A stretch of 64,000 bases of DNA, from NCBI GenBank assembly GCA_008360975.2, contig CM039188.1, forward strand, positions 30,469,944 to 30,533,943, written 5' to 3'. The position numbers and the translations under genes were made by a program. Positions 1 through 12,010 of this stretch are shown here, in pieces. The stretch's first letter is position 1, and the number at the start of each line of letters is the position of its first letter. The notes under the pieces are model-generated. The model did not search any database. It was not told the DNA's origin and saw only the letters and a program-made list of their open reading frames with translations. The DNA comes from Lichenostomus cassidix. Taxonomy: Eukaryota > Chordata > Aves > Passeriformes > Meliphagidae.

Positions 1-507
1 TTACAAAGCAGCTTATTTTAATGCCTAGGGATTTCTCCCCAGTATTCCTATTTTGCAAATCAGCGAGCACTAGTGCCACCTCCTGATGCTCAGCTGTATA
101 GAACAAAATACATTTTTACATTTTGCAGGACTGTGAAAGCTCTCTAGAACATAATGTTCAATGACTCAGCCATTTGCCGCCAGCTTTTTGACATCTGTTT
201 TTCTAGTATGTTGACTTTATTTCTATAATTCTAGGAGGTTTTCTTTCTTTATGATGTGATTCCTTTCCATTCCCTATTTTTCACATTGATAACACTTAAG
301 AACAACTGAGTGACTTAACAGGTTTTATGTTCTCAAGAAGTCCTTTTACCACAAAGACTCCTCTGGATGGGTCAATCTGAAACATAACACTTCTGGTCCT
401 GAAAACCCAACTAAAGTTTCCCATCTAGACATGAACAGCATTCAGTAACTTCCAAAGCTTTACAAATATTCCATTTTCCACTGCGACAAGCATATAAATT
501 CCAAATT

Positions 508-530
508 AAAAAAAAAAAAAAAAGAAAAAA
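508..530. repeat. Poly(A) tract
   Basis: Sixteen A in a row (508-523), one G, then six A. It is a simple mononucleotide run. The sequence on either side does not look like a retroposed mRNA, so I treat it as a microsatellite and not as the tail of a processed pseudogene. Confidence 0.85.
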
Positions 531-1702
531 CAAAAGGGATTAGTCAGAAGCAGAAGCAGCAAGATGCTCTTTAAAGATGAAATCTTAAAGGTCACCAAGC
601 TCCCCAACTTCTTCTTCATGTGGACTGCTACCACCACCCTGACTAACAGGGTGTCAGGTTGTATCTCACTCTGTCAGTGGTTTTTCTGGTATTATTGCAT
701 TTATTTTTAATTTTCCTATTAAATTTATAATCCTGACTTGCTATCTCCCACTGTGTTGTTTTCAAACTAATACAATTATGTACACAGGAAAGCAGGGAGA
801 ATGCTGAGAAGGGAAGACACTTCGGTGGCTGTGAACATGGCAAACATGCATAACCAGGATTTGGGTCATTGCTTCAATGAAAATAGAGTTTCACTAAGCA
901 GGGACACTCCTGTAGGAGACACTTATTCTGTTCTCCATCTCCTACCAACCTGACCTGTCAGCTTGTTGGATAATGCAGGAATATCTCACATTTTAACCAG
1001 GAGACAGCTAAGGCCCAAAAAACTTTTCTTGACAAAAGTAAACTAGGCCCTTTCAACACAGCATTTACTTTAACAAACTGATGTGTTCCAAAAAGTACCC
1101 AATTATAAAATTTCAAACCACTTCTCAAAATAGAGACATAGGTCTGAATAAGGAAAAAGGAAAAACAAATACTGGGTTATGAAAGCATAAAAGAGTTCTA
1201 TATAAAATCACACCACTGAACCATTCTCTCTATCTGGCAAGAAGCACAGTAAAGGACAAGCTGTCCCAGGGATCTGAAAACACTTTGGAGAAGTGGGGAG
1301 GAATGAGAAGTGCCTAAGGAATGGAAAAGGCCATCAACAGTCAGCATTGTGCTCAGTAGAAGGAAACTGCATTTCCCTTTCTTTCTTAGCCAATATTAAC
1401 CAAGTACTGGGTTGGTGCAACAGCAGGGCTTTAAACAGAATTCCTCTTTGCAGTGAGATTTTACTCATGTAGGCAAAACACTTCATTTACCCCCACAGAC
1501 CATGTTGCACAATCATATACATGCAGTATACAATAATACAGATTTAATAGGCTGGAACAAAGAAGTTGTCCAGTGCCACTTCTCAATCACACCTTTCTAA
1601 TCTATTTCTACCTTCAGCATATTCATATTCATGAAGAAATTATGCTTTTAATAAATTAAATAACAAACAACATCAATCACAACAGATTTGTAAATTAGTG
1701 GT

Positions 1703-1717
1703 AAAAAAAAAAAAAAA
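1703..1717. repeat. Poly(A) tract
   Basis: Fifteen consecutive A, in otherwise unremarkable AT-rich sequence. It is likely to be length-variable between individuals. Confidence 0.85.
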
Positions 1718-3901
1718 GGTGTATTTAGAAACAAGGTGTATTGGGATCTACAAAAGCTGGACAAGTGCAACACTGAAGCTGCAATTTTACTCAATATCTC
1801 CAGCCTGATTTTTTGGCACAAACCCATATTTTTCTACTTTACTGCTGGCTGATATCCATGTTGAGGTTTTTCTATTAGCAAAGCCTATTTCCCCTAGCAT
1901 TTCAGTAGGCCAGATTCAATTTCCTCCCTGGGAATTTAAGCAGAAAAAAGGATTGGCTCTGCAGTCTTCCTAAATTTTGAAGCTAGTTTCAGCTAGCTGT
2001 TTCATCATTGTATTTCTTTGTTCTCCTTTCTTTGAATTTCACCACTGCACTTTTCTTATCCTCCTCCATGACTAAATTGTTTCATTTCCTCCCATTGTCT
2101 TTTAATTGGCAAACATATTCACTATCTCAAAGGATCCTAATCTAAAGCATGTCACAATGATAATAAGAGGCCTTAGAAACTATCTTGGTTTTGTGTTTTA
2201 GAAAAAGAAAAAACAAAGATACTGTAGAAAAAACAAAGCTTTTGTGTTAGCCAAAGTTCCTACACAACACTGAAAGTTCAATTCTGTTCTTTTCCTGAGG
2301 TGGATATTGCAGCTAACCAAGCAGGAAAACAGACATCAGCACTTGATTTCTTTGGCTGTAGCAATGATCCCCAGCACCTAATCCTAAATCCTGATGGTGT
2401 AGACAAGGATTCCCTTGCATCCAGGCTGGAAGAAGGAAGGTTTTACTAGTCAGAACACTAATTTATTCTTACAGAAGCAACACAGATCCATACAGATCAT
2501 CAAACATAAGCTGAACAGATCATTTCCCAGCCTGAGCATGCAGAAGTGGCACTGTCCCCACAACAGGTGAAACATAAACATCCCTTGTCACCTCACAGCA
2601 CATTAAAAACCTATTCCAGAAGCAGCTACAATGACTGTTGGGGGTGAGGTTTTTGGAGCTGGAACAAATGCTAGAGAGATTTTATAGGGAATTCACATAC
2701 AGAAAATTAACACTGAGAGTGGTATAATTTCATTACCATCCCCTAAATGCAATGTGTTATTAGACTATAAATGTGTTTCTGGAAATAAAAATTGGCTTTC
2801 ATGATGATTACAGGATACAGATTAAACAGCTATGGAATCAGTGTTGTGTACTGCTTTGGCATTAGAAGGTGTTAATTTAGGAGAAGGCCCTTCTTGCAAC
2901 CTGTAAAGAGATCACAAACAGAGATGATGATGCACCACTAGTTTTAAAAAATAACTTTTGTCCAATGATAACCACCTAATGCCTTCTACAAATTTATATC
3001 ATATATAATAGTTTTTATCACTTTTGAAGTGTAGCTTTCATACAAGTGTGTGCATATAGGAGGAAGGAGTCTCTCATCAGTGGATTGATAGTTAACAGTG
3101 CTACCCTTGATCAAAATAAGTAGCCAAGTCAGCCTTTCCAGTTTTCGACTACATGACAGGAAAAAAGCAACCCTTGCTGGAAGTTTTCATGAGAACACAA
3201 TGAGGTAACACACAGTGCATGCCTGATTCTCCTCCCATGGAGAAGGGATGAAGAATATCACCTTTCACACCCACATGTAGTGTGCTGACTGCAGAGCAGC
3301 CACAGCCACTGCCTGCTGTCTCCTGGGACTTACTCAGTGCTTTTGTTTTAAAGGAATTAAGAACTTGCATTGAGTTAAGCCATTTCCCTTTCCATTCACT
3401 GGGTCTCTGTGTGTTGTCTGTAATGAGGTGGACAGTGAACCAAAAAGTAAAACTGCCCTACACAAACACACACTTCACTGAAACAGCACATTTGGGCAAG
3501 AAGCAAACAGTTTGCTTCATTAATTCCATTAGATCTTTTCCTTTGATGAAAGGAAGAATAGTTTTAATTTCAAATTCAATAATATTGAACCTGATTTGAT
3601 GCTAATCCCCTTGAAATCATTTAAAAAAATAATTCTGAATAACTTCATAGTTCATATCCTGTCTTTCATTCTCTATAAGAAATACTGTTGCGTTATTTAC
3701 ACCAGGCTGAATTCAATTATTTACTATTATTCACAAGGGCACTTCTTCTCTTTCCAGCCATTGGGTTTATTTTTGTGGCAAATTAGTCAAGCGGTAATTT
3801 CTCATAATTGCAATTGGGTTCTTACCATCACTGTTACAAACTAATCAGGCTTTGTCTTTCCAAAGCAGGATAAAAGATGTACAGAACTGCATGGTTGTGA
3901 G

Positions 3902-3946
3902 CTACCAAACATCTAGGTGATTCTCTAGGGCTTAGATGTTTGGTGG
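3902..3946. repeat. Perfect-stem inverted repeat (hairpin)
   Basis: The arm CTACCAAACATCTA (3902-3915) pairs with TAGATGTTTGGTGG (3933-3946), giving 14 consecutive pairs with one G-U. Three more pairs (two of them G-U) extend inward, which leaves a loop of about 11-12 nt. The stem ends sharply on the outside (3901 G faces 3947 A). At 17 pairs it is shorter than a typical microRNA precursor, so a cruciform-forming inverted repeat or a relic of a small DNA transposon is as likely as an RNA gene. Confidence 0.75.
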
Positions 3947-4905
3947 ATTGTAGAAATGTTGTAACATCAAATCCATAGCTTTAAAATTGAGTAAAACTTT
4001 CACAAATAAATTTTTTCTCTCCTTGGAGATGTTACTGTTATCAGAAAGATTAGTGATAATGGCAGTCTTGTTCATCTTTTGTTGATATTTTCCCTTAATA
4101 GTTTCAATCTGTCTTTAAATGACAATTACATGACAAATTAAATTAAATTTGGTGTTTGACAAGCAAGCATAAAGGCATTGAGATGATAAATACTGAGTCC
4201 TTCACCCAGTATTGGATTTCCTGTGCATGTGATTTGGACATGTAACCACACATTCACCAGGAGACTGGCCATGCCCAGATCTGACTTCTCCAGGGTAAAA
4301 TGGCCAACTGTGTACCCCACATTTTAAAATAAAATTGGACAAAGGAATTGGTGCATTTGGACTTTTCAAAAACAAAGAACAAAACAATTCAAATTAATCC
4401 AATCTCTTGATGCCAAGCTCAGTACAATTCTAGGGTCTTAAAACTCATGCTGCTCATTTTTTAGTAAGCTTCAAGACCACATCAGCCTTCCCTCCCTCTC
4501 ACCATAACCAGATATAACTACAACTTATTTTCTACACATCTGTAAGTGATTTCCAAATAACTGAACACATTTCCTTGTCTGCACAGGTGTGATCTTGCTG
4601 GAGCAAACCTCAAACCCCACAAATATTGACAATCCTGCCTGCATTGAGGGTGTGTTGCTCTTCCAGTGCTTTGGCCAAATTAATTTACCACTACTAAGGC
4701 CCACCTCAGCCAGCTGGGATATTTTTCTTCCTTCAATAAAACCACAATGTCAAACTAACAGACAGAAGCAACCCAATTTAGTATCTTTTTTTTTTTCTAG
4801 CTTATGAATCTTACATGCTATCTTCATCTGAGAATTTCTGAGCACTGACACGTAGTTTGAGAATTATTCCACCCAGTTCAAGAAGACACTACTTTATGGT
4901 TTAAT
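3947..4905. other. Non-coding stretch, nothing specific
   Basis: AT-rich sequence without a recognisable gene or repeat. Short overlapping open frames on the minus strand at 4138-4387 have no recognisable content. Confidence 0.65.
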
Positions 4906-5028
4906 TTTATTTTGGGTTTTGGGATGGGATGGAGGAGGGGGGGGCTTTGTTTTTCAGAGGGAATGGTTTGGTGGGTTTTGTTTTGGTTTTGTTTTTTTAA
5001 GGTTGTCCTGTCCTGTTTCATTTTGGTA
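4906..5028. repeat. G/T-rich low-complexity tract with G-quadruplex-like core
   Basis: The plus strand consists almost only of G and T runs. The core, 4914-4944, has G3 (4914-4916), G3 (4921-4923), G3 (4926-4928) and an eight-G run (4937-4944). Two loops are short (4 and 2 nt) and one is 8 nt, just over the usual limit of 7. Repeated GGTTTTG-type units follow to about 5003. A four-stranded structure on the plus strand is plausible but not shown. Confidence 0.7.
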
Positions 5029-8000
5029 AATTCATAGCTGCAAACCAACAGTGCCATCCACTGTCTCTCAGAATAATCTTGCTCAGTGGATTTTTCCCAC
5101 CATTAAATAAAATAAGATGCTCTGTTTAGGAGTCTCAGTGCTTGCAAACAATGGGTGCAGAAGACATGCAAGACCTTGGTGCTTCTAAAGAAAAAAGCCA
5201 TATTATAATAGAAATTTAGTTGGAAGATAATAAAAACTCCTGACTAAATTCTACAGAAGACTTCATGAGCAATTAAGTTTGGTTTTTTTTCTCCTATGGC
5301 TGTAGCATTTTATTCACATGTACTGAATATGGCTGATTTTTAAAAGGGCTGTAGTCTAACTTCACATCTGAACCACAAATGGGGCAATTCTGTAATTGCA
5401 CTGAATTGCTGTGAGCATCACCAGTTCTGGAACTGCTGTTTCCTTCAGAGGGGTGAAGCTGCCTGGTGGAATCAGGGAAGCTGGGCTTGTGAGCTGAGCC
5501 TGTGCTCAGAAAATGTGCTCCTTGGTCTCCTCACAGACAAAGCTGTGCTGGTTTTCAGTCATTTCTCCATTTATCTAAATGAAACTCTGTTGGAGTCACA
5601 GGTTTTATTGATCAAAGAGGGAACCAGCAGAAATTAGCCATTAGAGTAATGGAAGAAGAAAGGATTGAGTAGGTCAATGAGAGACAGGATGTAACCAGAT
5701 GTAGCACTTTTGGTAGCATCAAATTTTCGATTTGTTTGAGGGATTCCAGCAAATGTATCATTCTGGGGAGGCTTAAGGAGGTAAGGATGTATTTAACTTT
5801 GACTAAGTGTTCTTCCCCAATACACCATTCCTCTCTAGTTATAAGGCAAACTAGGAGTAAATGTAAATTAATATTAGTGCCAGAAAAGTACATAGACAAA
5901 GCAGCATCACAAACATCCCATTTTAGACAATTAGTAATGAATGTGACAATTCAGGTTTAATAAAAACATTTGGTTTACAGAGCTTAAAGTGTTTGTGAGA
6001 GCACATAACCTCTCAGATATGTTTAAGTGAGGTCAAGAAGTACATGTTAAAAGTAGCTAAATTAACATCTGTTATATTTTTCATGGACATTCATAATAAT
6101 CAGGATTTTTTGCACTACTCACTTGTTTTTGATACATCTTGATACATCACCATCAACACTAGCTGATAATAAAATTAGTCTTGGACAGAATACTTGATTT
6201 TTCATTTATTTGTTTAAACAAGGTTTCAATTCCCTGGTGCAATTATGGAACTTGAAATGCAATTCTCTTTAGAACTGCAAAGGAATTAGACCACGGAAAA
6301 CCCTGTTAAGGGTAAAGCATGATAAAAAGAAACAGCTTCAAAGACCTCTTTCAAATTGCTGTTGCCTCATGTCATGTTACGTTCCAAGCCTGAGCTGTGT
6401 TAATGTCTGTGAAAGGACAATGAGAAAAATCAGAAAGGAAAGAAATCTGTGTAGCTTAGCTTTTCAAATAGTCACAGAAAAACATTTGCTGCTGTCCTAG
6501 TGCAATTTAACATTCTACACTGGGATGTGCCTTTGAAATGCAACAGTGACTTCCAGGGTGTTGACAGAATCATCAGTAATTCTCATTTAGCCAAACACTG
6601 TAAGGGGACAGAGAGAACCTGGTCTTTATTCTGATGTCACACAGCGTGGGATGGAAATTTTCTTTTACGTTACTGTTGAAAAAATTGTGTCTTATTTTCA
6701 ACATTTCACATTAAAAAAAACCACTAAGCTTAGAACACTTTCTGAAAAGTCACAGGAGAAAAAACCCCACCTTTCAACACAACCACAAACAAATGATCTG
6801 CAGAGATCTGCTTCTGCAGAAGGACAGTCCATGGCATCATCAGAGAGGCTGTGCAAGGTCACTTCTGTCCATGTGTCTAATTAAATTTTAACCATTACAT
6901 GAACTATCAGGCAAGTACTTTAGCCTGGACTGAAAAAAATTACTACTAAAATTCATAGGCATTTTATGATTACCTCAAATTAACCACCCAACAAAGCCTG
7001 TTTTCCTTTATTCATATTATATACGTGCCATTAGATATCTTGACATTACATATATCACTTTAAAAATATATATAGATATAATTGATAGCTCTGTGAAATA
7101 AATATCTCTTTGTATTATTTCCAGTCGGTTATTTGGTATCATACCTATGGCCCTGGATATAAAAGCTTAAACCCAGCAGGACTGAACTGGGAAGCGAGAC
7201 CTCAAATTTGAAATGTCTTTCTGGACGAAATCCTACGAGTATTTTTCTGACTGGTCACCCTGTTTGAGGACTGGTGCTCTGGTTCCAGAGGGAAGGTCCA
7301 ACTGCACCAGCCTCAGTGCAGGATCAAAAGGAGAAACACCCATGAAGTTGGAGCAGAGCCCTCTTATTGCACCCAACTGCCAGGCACAGGGCAAGGGGGA
7401 AATTCCTACTCCTTGCCTTCCAGGAGCATAAAGAAACATCACAATATCCCAAAAGCCAACAAGACACAACTCAAAAAACAACCACTGATCTCTCTGTCTT
7501 TGGCAATTCCTAAATTGTCTAAAAAAGGCACAATGCAGGACAAACTGAATGAGAAATAACCCACTGTTTTTTAGCTCATTTTTTGATCTCCATTAGCCTC
7601 CAGTCTCCCACCAGGATGAGAATGATTTATTCACAGAAATCACACAAATGCAGGTTTTACTACCCTGGAACACAGCTGCTTCACACAAGGATTTGAAATT
7701 AAAAATTTGTATTTGAAGTCCCACTGCCTGCACTGTAAGGTGCAACAGGTGAAGGTGGAGTTCGTAGACACATCTTTCCTGATTAAATATTTCCAACTCA
7801 GGAAATGAAGGATGCCTCTGGATGGCTGAATATGTCTGCAGCCATCCTAAACTGCTCCTAAGCAGAAGCAATTAATATCAGCCTTGTTCTGCCCTTCTAC
7901 ATCTTGTTTATTACTCTCTGAATCAGCAGAAAGGGAAGATAAACATCAAGAACATCCTGATTCCACTTAATCAGTACAGCTGCAAAAACTTCTAATGTAT

Positions 8001-8230
8001 TTAACCAAGAAAGCATAATGCAGCTGGAGGCAAGTAAGTTTGTCTACATCACCTTAAAACTGAAATTTGTCTCCATTACTGTCTTCAGTAACCACTGATG
8101 CCTTTCAAACTTATGTTTGAGAAATGTTTTAAGACTTCAGTCTTTTCTGCCTTTTTTTAAAAAATCCATACTATAAATTCAAATGCAACTAGATCTTTAG
8201 TAAATAATTAATCTCAAAATGTCATGCTTT
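5029..8230. other. Non-coding AT-rich stretch, no gene seen
   Basis: There is no recognisable coding exon or RNA gene. A strongly AT-rich patch with short AT alternations lies at about 7015-7085. It is followed by a segment with several CpGs, described separately at 7120-7245. Open frames are at most 95 codons and show no motif. Confidence 0.65.
7120..7245. promoter_or_regulatory. Possible conserved or regulatory block (CpG-retaining, TATA-like)
   Basis: This short block keeps four CpGs in about 125 bases, in a neighbourhood that is nearly free of CpG. It also contains a TATA-like GATATAAAAGC (about 7157-7167). Retained CpGs and the change in composition are mild hints of constraint. I cannot tell a promoter from a conserved element or chance. 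No known gene starts downstream that I can recognise. Confidence 0.15.
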
Positions 8231-8232
8231 TA

Positions 8233-8285
8233 AATTTACAATAGGGAAGAAATAAATTTACAATTTACAATAAGGAAGAAATAAA
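8233..8285. repeat. Two-copy tandem duplication, 29-bp period
   Basis: A 24-base unit at 8233-8256 recurs at 8262-8285 with a single mismatch (AATAGGG versus AATAAGG), separated by five bases. It is a recent local duplication in AT-rich DNA with no coding role. Confidence 0.9.
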
Positions 8286-10595
8286 ATCTATTTCTGAGAC
8301 TCTCCTATAACATCTCTTCCTTTTATGTAGATCATCTCCAATTTTAATAGTTGTTTCCAAGAAAGAGTCTTGAAAAAGAAAGGACACACACAGGCATTTA
8401 GATAGTCGGAATGCAACTGAATCATTTCATTAAACTATGCACAATAACTGTCCAATTTTAAGCTTATTAAATGCACTCCATGAAGTCAGGAAAATAATTA
8501 GAGTGTGAAAAATCCTGTAATCAACAACTAATAATGGAACTGCAATACCCATGTCAGTTGTGGAGGGAAACTCCTAGGAAATGTTGGATACAACCTAGTG
8601 GGACTGCAGTGCTGGAGTTGAAGGGAGGAAGGATGTGGAATACCCAAAACCACAGAACAAGTCCCCAGTGCAGCCTGAAGGAGTTCTGATGGACTCTATG
8701 ATGGATCCATGATCCTCTTTCAAAGAGTTATTCTTTCCACAGTCAAACTGCTCAGAGGAATTAACACATTTGGAGAAACTTGTTTTGAAAATGAACATGT
8801 TATGGTCAGCACCCCACATTGCAGATGCATCCCTTTCCCAGTACTGGAATTACAGGTGACCATAGATCTGGAAAAAATGTTTTATTATGCCATACTTCAG
8901 ATAATAAATTGTCAGCTCCCTTATGCTTCTGTTTCTGCAGGGCTTGCATGATGTAACTGAAGGTGAACTGCATTTCCTGCACTCCTGCAGCTTTGAGTTT
9001 CTGTGACCCCTAAAAAACCAGTGTGACCAGCCCTCCACAGGCAAACATTTCTTGAAAACAGCTGCCTGATTTTCTTTACACTACAGTGCAAAGAAAATCA
9101 CGAATTACAAAGCTTTACATTTAGATTCAAAATTGAAATAAAAAACAGGAGCAATTACCTCAATGATCACCCCAGCATTTCCATGTTATCATCAGCTACA
9201 GCACACACTGGAAAAACAAAAAATTCTTTTTGCTCTCAATTTATCTCAGAGCTTCTCATCACACCTGAAAGACTGGACTACCTCCATAATAGGCACAATA
9301 AACCATAACTGCAGTCTCAGGTGAACACGTTTACTCTGCTTCAGTGCAAAGCCAGACAGGTCAGACAGAATCATGGATAATAAGGAAAAAAAAAAGGAAA
9401 AATATTCTTGTATGAAACTCCTAAACTGTCACCTAAAACATGAATAATACTTGACATGCCAAAAGTTATAATTTCAATTACATTTCTCACATGAGAAATT
9501 GTAACAAAATATCAGCTGTGGCAGTCAAAATCAAAGTAAATATTCAGCTATAGAGAATGTAACAACATTACAGTGTGTTGTAATTTAAAGTTGTCTGTGC
9601 AGCTACTAGCACATCCTATTCTATTACTCTTTGGAGTTATCATCCCTGTTTTCAGCCAATCTTTGCTTTTGCATACGAAAACCTACTATTATTAAATCCC
9701 TCCTCACCTAGAGAAAACTGTAAGAGGTTAAGCTCACATAAATAAAAGCAAGGAAGCAAAAACAAAATAATAAATGAGATGAGAGAAATCATTTTGCCTT
9801 CTGCACCTCAGTTTTCATGAGAACATTTAGAAGAATGGAGGCTCACAAACCATCAGCTCTAATGACTGCAGATCACTAAGACCTGCAGCCTGCAACTCCA
9901 TGATAAATTTGCATCAAATGCAGTAATATAGGAATGTTACTAGGAAAAAAATTGTGTGTTCATTTGTGTGTAACACTCTCTCATTTCACTTTGATACATA
10001 AACCTATAAGATTATATACACCTAACTACCCACTGGGCAATGGAATTCCTGCCCCTGCTGTTGACAGAGGACTTGCTGGACTGTCCTCTCTGGTGCCTCT
10101 TTGCAGATATGTTCCATGCAACTAAACACACACACATGGCAATGAGAATACCTTAAAAATACCAAATATCCACAAACACCCCCACAAATATATTGACTAC
10201 TATCCAGGCTAGGTAAGGAAAAGTATATTAGGATAAGTTAAGATTACATTGTCTTTATTTTGGTTTAGAGTACTCATAATTGAGTCTGATCTGTTATTCT
10301 CTCCTGCCTTCTAAACACCCTCCCTCTTTCCACACGTTTCACAGAATCTTGCTCAGCAATCTGTTAAAACCAGAGCATCTAAAATGAGTTTCCATCTCAA
10401 CAACAGTTCTGTCACCCAGTAATGCCACATTACCAGTTACATCTTTGGCTGGTTTAAGTCCTGTGATTTTACTGGATTTAACTGGTTTAACTGGAGTTGT
10501 TAACAGCCATTGTTCTTGACCAGAGAATCTTGAGTCCTGCTGGGAGTCTGATCTACAAGATGGATTTAATATATTCTATACTTTTCATTTATAGC
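8286..10595. other. Non-coding stretch, no gene seen
   Basis: Unique AT-rich sequence. A purine-only run of A with a few G lies around 9384-9402. Four or five copies of an ACTGG-type unit occur around 10469-10495, too short and irregular to call an array. Open frames are at most 80 codons, without motifs. Confidence 0.65.
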
Positions 10596-10639
10596 AAAAA
10601 AAAAAACCCAAAAAACCAACCAACCAAAAAAAAAAACCA
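10596..10639. repeat. A-rich tract interrupted by CC/CCAA units
   Basis: Runs of A are separated by CC and by repeated CCAA units, giving a skewed, nearly A/C-only strand. Similar shorter tracts occur near 51220-51240, 24690 and 61521. It is low-complexity sequence that looks more like a decayed microsatellite than a poly(A) tail. Confidence 0.8.
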
Positions 10640-10770
10640 ACTCAGATCTTCAAGAGATTCACACTTGCAGACAGTGAGTAAATGACTCATATCACATGTA
10701 TGCTACCTGTTACAGACATTCATGCTGCAGAAATGCAGGAGTGTTATAGCTGGTGATAGACATGTCAGTC

Positions 10771-10846
10771 ATGGTTATAAACAACCTACACACAGACCCT
10801 AAAATGGTTGTAAACAACATGCTCCCAAGCCCTGAAATAGTTTAAA
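10771..10846. repeat. 33-bp tandem duplication, diverged
   Basis: The unit starting ATGGTTATAAACAAC (10771-10803) is repeated as ATGGTTGTAAACAAC (10804-10836). It is followed by a short partial third start, ATAGTTTAAA. The copies agree well in the first half and in the CCCT(A/G)AA end and differ in the middle, so the duplication is not recent. Confidence 0.75.
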
Positions 10847-10849
10847 TTG

Positions 10850-12010
10850 GAACTATAACATTTCAGGGCTATTTTATTTACTAACATTTTAATTACAACC
10901 TCTAGAAAACATTACACTGCAAATAGCAAAATCCTTCCCAATTTTTTCTCTGTAGAAATTCAGCTTCTACACTGTCTGCTTTGGTTTGCTTCTTTTAACT
11001 TACAGAAGAAATGGAAAGATTAGATAGAGGCTGATCATGGAGACTACTAACAAAATATTTTCAGTTTTGAACTAATTTAGTTATTACTAGAAGTTCCAAA
11101 TATTTTTGTTTAAATGAAATACTGAAAATATCATTCCAATTATTTAAGAAAATGGCCATTCACTGAAAAATAGTAGGTTGTTTAAATAGATGATACTATA
11201 ATTAGATGAGGAAAAGCTAAAAAATAGAAAACCAGATTAAAAAAATAATAAAAATTATCATGGAGTCTGATAAAGAAACACTGCCATCTTTCATTACTTC
11301 CCACTTTCTTTAAAGAATCATGGGCCTTTCTGCTTTAAGCCCTTTATCTTTATTGTTAGTAGATGCTGACTGAAGGGGATAGCTCCCCACATTCTAATTA
11401 AACCATTTTTTAATTCCTGCTCTGAAGGCATAAAAGCTTGAGGAACCAAATGATTACTGACTGGTACACAAGTTCAATCGATGCAGCCCAATTCATCCAT
11501 CGTGTTGCTTTATAATCCAAATGGAATACTCATTACATATTACAGGGCAAATAAAACAGCCAGTATGTTATTGCCAGTCTGCAAGAACACCACCACTAAT
11601 TACTGCTGCTCTCATCTGAGAAAGGCCTTGGTGCTTGGGGTTTTTTGTGTGTGTTCATGTATTCAAAATCCTCCATACAAGTATGAACTAAAGGTTTTGC
11701 CACTAGAGAATGTCTTGGTAATACCTTTTGATTTATGGAGAATTACTAAAAAATTAATTTTAATTAGGCTTTATATACCCCATTGTGGTTTTTTTGTTAT
11801 TAAGGAGGGCTTTTTGTCTGTGTGCACAATGTGGGCAGATGGCTGGGTCTGTGGATTGCTGAGGGCAGCAAAAAGACAACAGAGGAGCTCGGGGTGTGTT
11901 TCAAAGCATGTGGTACAAGAGCTGAATTTCCAGTTCTCTCATCCATCCTCTTCCTTCTGCCATTTTCTTCCTCATCCTGTAACAGCCTTGCTCTCACTTC
12001 TCCACCCCAG
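10850..12010. other. Non-coding stretch ahead of an exon-like segment
   Basis: AT-rich up to about 11400. A more complex block follows (11400-11640), listed as a possible conserved element. The longest open frame in the window, 189 codons at 11481-12050 on plus, spans this region. It has no recognisable domain and a composition like its surroundings, and I do not call it a gene. The last 70 bases are a strong pyrimidine tract leading to the acceptor at 12010. Confidence 0.55.
11400..11640. promoter_or_regulatory. Possible conserved non-coding element
   Basis: A complex, non-repetitive block with homeodomain-type TAAT/ATTA cores (for example at 11395 and 11597). It has two CpGs within 40 bases (ATCGAT and ATCGTG, 11478-11501) in a CpG-poor setting. 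This is the kind of texture seen in developmental enhancers, but I judge it by eye only and conservation is untested. Confidence 0.2.

Larger units (their letters stand above)
1..3900. other. Non-coding AT-rich stretch, no gene seen
   Basis: No recognisable coding exon, RNA gene or young transposon is visible here. Open frames are short (the longest, 3282-3599, has 105 codons) and overlap frames on the other strand with no family motif. The only low-complexity items are A tracts at 508-523 and 1703-1717. The A tracts lack an adjacent retrocopy or target-site duplication that I can see. Old, very diverged repeats could be hidden here and would need a profile search. Confidence 0.7.

Noticed and set aside
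508..530. Poly(A) run as the tail of a processed pseudogene
   Set aside because: The sequence upstream contains no long frame, no recognisable mRNA and no target-site duplication.
7157..7167. TATA-like GATATAAAAGC as a promoter
   Set aside because: TATA-like strings are common in AT-rich DNA. No initiator plus gene follows. Kept only as part of a low-confidence block.
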